64,000 nt of DNA, taken from contig NZ_SSOB01000025.1 of NCBI RefSeq assembly GCF_004801405.1, positions 55,812 to 119,811 on the forward strand, given 5' to 3'. The position numbers and the translations under genes are program-made. This stretch comes from Cohnella fermenti. GTDB taxonomy: Bacteria; Bacillota; Bacilli; Paenibacillales; Paenibacillaceae. Below the pieces are notes generated by a model. The model had not been told where the DNA came from and did not search any database. It worked only from the letters and a program-made list of their open reading frames with translations. Of the stretch, positions 61,110 through 64,000 are shown piece after piece (the first letter of the stretch is position 1; every line of letters starts with the position of its first letter).

Positions 61110-61181
61110 GTGCTTATATTATACCCAAAAATAAAGACTAAGAAAACAAAAAAGGTGAGCAGGCCCTCAAAGTTCACTCCG

Positions 61182-61280
61182 CTACCGTTTGCGGATGCGT
61201 TCGGTCACCGCCTTTTCGGCCTGGTTCTTGCGAATGCTGTTGGTGTGGCAGACCGAGCTGCCCTGGTTTCGGAACCGCCC
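61182..61280 (-). pseudogene. Large serine recombinase remnant (zinc-ribbon region)
   Basis: The minus strand reads GSSVCHTNSIRKNQAEKAVTERIRKR and stops, bounded upstream by a stop at about 61281. The CHTNSIRK...AEKAVTERI pattern is that of the recombinase zinc beta-ribbon domain. Only about 32 codons are left. It suggests that the ars region came with, or was hit by, an integrative element. The remaining gap to 61405 contains an imperfect GGCCG/CGGCC stem near 61302-61332 and no gene. Confidence 0.6.
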
Positions 61281-61405
61281 TCATAAGTAAGGCAAAACTG
61301 AAGAGGGCCGCCCTGGTTTGGGACGGCCTTGAAAATAGTTCCTGTGTCGATCAAGTAAATGAAGCGTATCCGTCATCCCCCTTGAAAGAAGACCCCGTAT
61401 GACGT

Positions 61406-62113
61406 CTAATTTCCATACTCTTTCCAATACTTCGCTAAGCGGTCCTGAAGTGCAGCGTCCAGATCTTTCCCTTCCTCTTCATCCAGATGGGCCATTCCGA
61501 TGGCTTGCGCCAATTGCTGGCTAAGTCCTCGCACTCCTCCTGACATGCCCAGCTCGGGCAGCCATTCCATCTGGGAGTACCACCGCTCCGCATAATCTTT
61601 GGTTCCGCCGGCGTTCTTCACGATATACAAGCGATGCAGGATGTTATTGTCGTCTCGATAGCTATAGTAAAAGTATCCCTTCTTCTTAAGCGCCTCCGTA
61701 ATATTGATTTTTTCTCCGTTTACGCTTACGATGAGGCGCCCCCAGGATTTCTTGACGAGCCAAGGCCCATTGACGGCGCTGATCGCTACCTTCGTATTTT
61801 TACCGTTAATTTCATAGTGCAAGGTATCGCCGTTTGCAAAGTTAACCGTCTGTCCTTTTCCGTTAAAATAGCGATCGTATAATTTTTCGATATCGCCGGA
61901 TACTGCAGCATACGCTGTTGCCGAGATGAGGAGTACGAGCAAGCTGGCAGATAACGAGATCAGTATTTTGCGATAGGAGGCTCGTCCGCGCATCTCTCGG
62001 CTTGGTTCATGTGCGACCCGGCGCTGCCGTTCGATGGCTTTCCACATGTTCTCTTTCTGATTCTCGTCCGGAGCAATTGCATCGAATAGTTGATTGATAT
62101 GATTATTTGTCAT
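61406..62113 (-). CDS. Putative anti-sigma factor (membrane protein)
   Basis: This 235-residue protein has a cytosolic N-terminal part (about 1-46, INQLFDAIAPDENQKENMWKAIERQRR). A single transmembrane helix follows (about 49-70), then an extracellular alpha/beta domain (about 71-235). The ATG overlaps the ECF sigma gene by 11 bases, which points to an anti-sigma role, but no zinc-binding ZAS motif is visible. No known family name is given with certainty. Confidence 0.7.
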   Translation of the reverse strand: MTNNHINQLFDAIAPDENQKENMWKAIERQRRVAHEPSREMRGRASYRKILISLSASLLVLLISATAYAAVSGDIEKLYDRYFNGKGQTVNFANGDTLHYEINGKNTKVAISAVNGPWLVKKSWGRLIVSVNGEKINITEALKKKGYFYYSYRDDNNILHRLYIVKNAGGTKDYAERWYSQMEWLPELGMSGGVRGLSQQLAQAIGMAHLDEEEGKDLDAALQDRLAKYWKEYGN

Positions 62114-62570
62114 AATGGCCTCCTAAGCTTAACTTCATGAGCGTACGCCCCTTCGCCAGTTGTGTTTGGATCGTGCTTTCTTTGCGGATGAGCATGTTCG
62201 CGATTTCTCTAACTGAATACTCTTCGAAATAATAAAGATAGAGTACGATTTTGTATTTATCAGGCAACGCCAGCAGCTGATCAAGCACCTCTCCCGAACG
62301 ATCGCCGTCATCCCTCCAAACCGCTTCCGGCAAGCGTGCCAGCTCGACTTTCCGCGTTCTCCACCAGCTTTTCAGTATATCCTTGCAATAGTTCCTGGTC
62401 ATTACGATAAGCCATGCCTTCTCATGCTCGGGGTCAGCAAAAGACGTGTTGGACTTCAATAGTTTCAGAAAAATCGATTGAACAGCATCCTCCGAATCGG
62501 TTGAATTTTTGAGATACATGAAGCAAATGCGATAAATCATTTCTACGTTCCGTTTATAAATGTCATCCAT
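62103..62570 (-). CDS. ECF-type RNA polymerase sigma factor
   Basis: This 155-residue protein has sigma region 2 (VEMIYRICFMYLKNSTDSEDAVQSIFLKLLKS, about 10-42) and region 4 (LLALPDKYKIVLYLYYFEEYSVREIANMLIRKESTIQTQLAKGRTLMKLSL, about 98-148). ATG 62570 has GAGGTGA before it. It is followed by an overlapping membrane gene, the usual sigma/anti-sigma operon. The signal and target promoters are unknown. Confidence 0.9.
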   Translation of the reverse strand: MDDIYKRNVEMIYRICFMYLKNSTDSEDAVQSIFLKLLKSNTSFADPEHEKAWLIVMTRNYCKDILKSWWRTRKVELARLPEAVWRDDGDRSGEVLDQLLALPDKYKIVLYLYYFEEYSVREIANMLIRKESTIQTQLAKGRTLMKLSLGGHYDK

Positions 62571-62720
62571 GCTTTCACCTCGTATATGTATAACACGATC
62601 GTGGACCAAGAAATATCCTTATATCTCACTTGTATTTTGTGTTGGCGATTTTGGCATGATATGATTCGTGATAAATCAAAATAAGTTGATGCAAACTGGA
62701 TAGGCATAGGAGGGAAGACG

Positions 62721-63068
62721 ATGCTTAAAGAGCTTCCGGTAGTAGATCAACGTACTGCAGCTGTTGACTTCTCCAAATATGAGGCGAAATTTAAGGCCTT
62801 AGCGGATCAAAAACGACTACAGATTATGTACGAGCTTACGCAACGCGGCAATATCTGCGTATGCGACTTGGCCGACATATTTGAGATGCAACAGTCCAAG
62901 TTATCCTACCACTTAAAGATTCTACTCGATGCCGGGCTGATTAGACGCGAGACAAGAGGGACTTGGAGCTACTACGAATTGAATACGGAGGAAGTGAATA
63001 ATCTTCTTTCATCTGAGCTTTGCTGCATTTTCCGTACGGCCGAGGTTAAATCGAGCGATTGTTGCTAA
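62721..63068 (+). CDS. Second ArsR family repressor
   Basis: This 115-residue winged helix has the metalloid site ICVCDLADIFEMQQSKLSYHLKILL (about 45-69) and two Cys pairs near the end (CC about 97-98 and CC 114-115). It differs clearly from the first ArsR. ATG 62721 has AGGAGGGA before it. It ends just before a broken flavin monooxygenase gene, so the original operon probably continued there. Confidence 0.9.
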   Translation: MLKELPVVDQRTAAVDFSKYEAKFKALADQKRLQIMYELTQRGNICVCDLADIFEMQQSKLSYHLKILLDAGLIRRETRGTWSYYELNTEEVNNLLSSELCCIFRTAEVKSSDCC

Positions 63069-63657
63069 TGTTTGTTCTCTTTGAAGCAGCGGAACATATC
63101 GCAGGTAATATCTCGTCATGGAGTCATGTACAATTTAACCTCGTACACCTTCTGTTCGCCATTCTCAATAACGTGCAATATGAATGGAAGCTTTTCACGG
63201 TTCGCAGTTTTATTCTTGCTGAGCCCTTACGACTGACCGCGATCACTTTCGAATGGAGATGAATATGTGACTTTAACTCGGACAATTCGGTCAAAGGAAC
63301 AAGATATTGCTCCACGATCTCCCTACCTGTCGGAAGCCCATCTTTATCTGGTGCAGCCCATCCGTTTGCTTCAAGCAACTGCCTTGCCGCTTTATCGAGG
63401 CTAAAGCAGTCATTGACGCATCAGGCACCTGGTCGTCGCCAAACCCCGCGGTATCAGAAGGCATCTGGACGGAGAATGAACGGAAGATTCAAAGTAAAAT
63501 TTCGTACGCGATTCCGGATGTATCCGGTAAGGATCGCGATCGTTACGCGGGCAAGAACGTGTTGGTTGTCGGCAGCGGCCACTCTGCTATTAATGCCTTG
63601 CTTGATCTGGCCAAGCTGCAGGAACGCATCATCAATAAAATGACGAACCGTTCCTAA
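63069..63657 (+). pseudogene. Flavin-containing monooxygenase-like protein, multiply broken
   Basis: Three pieces of one NAD(P)/FAD-dependent oxidoreductase are found: FVLFEAAEHIAGNISSWSHVQ (plus strand, 63071-63133), DKAARQLLEANGW...KVYE (minus strand, within 63134-63405) and KAVIDASGTWSSPNP...VLVVGSGHSAINALLDLAKL (plus strand, 63404-63625). Turning the middle 272 bases round rejoins all three in order. The first ~40 residues with the GxGxxG fold are missing, one base is lost inside the middle piece, about eight residues are missing at its start, and the 3' end is truncated. Such monooxygenases occur in ars operons, next to ArsR. Confidence 0.8.
63134..63405 (-). repeat. 272-bp inverted segment with 10-bp inverted-repeat ends
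   Basis: TTTAACCTCG (63134-63143) and CGAGGCTAAA (63396-63405) are inverted repeats with one mismatch. They lie exactly at the two points where the monooxygenase coding changes strand. Restoring one lost base makes the segment 273 bases, a whole number of codons, and puts all parts in one frame. Confidence 0.8.
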
Positions 63658-63681
63658 GAAGAAGGAACGGTCTTAGTTTTT
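63647..63681 (+). terminator. Terminator after the broken monooxygenase gene
   Basis: The arms ACCGTTCCT and AGGAACGGT are followed by TTTTT. Confidence 0.75.
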
Positions 63682-63763
63682 AGAGAAGGGAAAAACGGCA
63701 TATATAATGTGACACATCATATACTGTCCAAGGACACAAAAGTGGGGACATAAGTAAACGCAC

Positions 63764-63792
63764 TGAAGCTTGAGAAATCAAGCTTCTTTTAT
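63764..63792 (+). terminator. Hairpin with T-run
   Basis: The perfect 9-bp arms GAAGCTTGA and TCAAGCTTC, with loop GAAA, are followed by TTTT. No gene precedes it closely. It lies between two facing ACTGTCCA-like motifs (about 63723-63730 and 63872-63880), possibly ends of an insertion remnant. Confidence 0.6.
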
Positions 63793-63903
63793 GTGCGACG
63801 GGCAGTCGTATCTTCGCCGAAGTTTATTCCTTGATAAGTAAAGAAAATGAGGATCATGGGTATTCGTATGATACTGGACAGTGAAAAGTTCTCCAAAGAA
63901 AAA

Positions 63904-63974
63904 TAACCCAATCTAGCGATTTTACGGTATCCTTAAGGTCTCACTCTAAAAGGATAAAATCGCTGAAAGGGTTA
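63904..63974. repeat. Long interrupted inverted repeat at the window edge
   Basis: Three nested arm pairs occur in order: TAACCC/GGGTTA, AGCGATTTT/AAAATCGCT and ATCCTT/AAGGAT, spanning 71 bases. A further small repeat TAGACT/AGTCTA follows. It may be the leader or end structure of an element that continues beyond 64000. From 63682 to 64000 there is no coding frame of note. Confidence 0.6.
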
Positions 63975-64000
63975 TAGACTGTAGTCTACCCGATTTCCGA

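Noticed and set aside
63124..63378. An independent minus-strand gene of 84 codons
   Set aside because: It is the inverted middle piece of the broken monooxygenase and not a separate gene.
63307..63657. A 116-codon plus-strand gene starting at 63307
   Set aside because: Its first 30 codons are antisense to the inverted monooxygenase piece; only the part after about 63404 is real coding remnant.

Overview
The window looks like the chromosome of a spore-forming, GC-rich Firmicute of the Paenibacillaceae (Paenibacillus or Cohnella type). This rests on two GerA-type spore germinant receptor operons, a CwlJ-like spore cortex hydrolase, YesM/YesN-style two-component systems beside sugar ABC transporters, several AraC regulators, strong AGGAGG ribosome sites and frequent TTG/GTG starts. 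No rRNA, tRNA, CRISPR array or replication origin was seen. Species assignment is inference.

Layout. 1-2.85 kb: the end of one germinant receptor operon (B, A, C order). 3-8 kb: MFS and cation-efflux transporters, a DUF1801 protein, and a TetR regulator paired with a YhgE/Pip-like membrane protein. 7.9-21.5 kb: a carbohydrate locus with two AraC regulators, two Gfo/Idh/MocA oxidoreductases, a GH127 beta-L-arabinofuranosidase, a YesM-type kinase with a YesN-type regulator, and a binding-protein ABC importer (lipoprotein plus two permeases, no ATPase). It probably serves arabinofuranose-containing plant glycans. 22.9-28.7 kb: an iron locus with an AraC regulator, a Fur-like box, two half-transporter ABC subunits resembling siderophore systems of the YbtPQ/IrtAB type, and an unusual two-module nitroreductase. 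28.7-36.6 kb: a sarcosine/N-methyltryptophan oxidase-like enzyme, a DUF421 protein, a second germinant receptor operon on the minus strand, and a YesN-type regulator that has lost its DNA-binding domain to an IS91-family insertion (36.5-37.9 kb).

38-43.8 kb: MarR with an FMN reductase, a GntR/ABC/secreted-protein module, and MsrA. 43.9-50.6 kb: a Rieske oxygenase, an assimilatory nitrate reductase joined to a CysJ-like flavoprotein across a frameshift, a divergent MarR regulator and a glutamine amidotransferase-like protein. 50.7-58.9 kb: an aldo/keto reductase whose MerR regulator is truncated, CwlJ, MgtC-like, LURP-one-like and YcaQ-like proteins, a glutamine-rich repeat protein, and a deletion scar joining a DUF1648-type membrane protein to a broken serine hydrolase. 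58.9-63.7 kb: arsenic resistance (arsR-arsB-arsC), an ECF sigma/anti-sigma pair, a second ArsR, a serine-recombinase remnant and a broken flavin monooxygenase.

The right half carries many scars: IS insertion, truncated regulators, frameshifts, a deletion fusion, and a 272-bp inversion bounded by 10-bp inverted repeats. The most distinctive non-coding signal is a dispersed intergenic repeat of four ~50-bp units, each centred on a small A-rich-loop hairpin. It appears twice complete (11.3 and 22.5 kb) and once as an inverted fragment beside the IS91-like element (37.9 kb).
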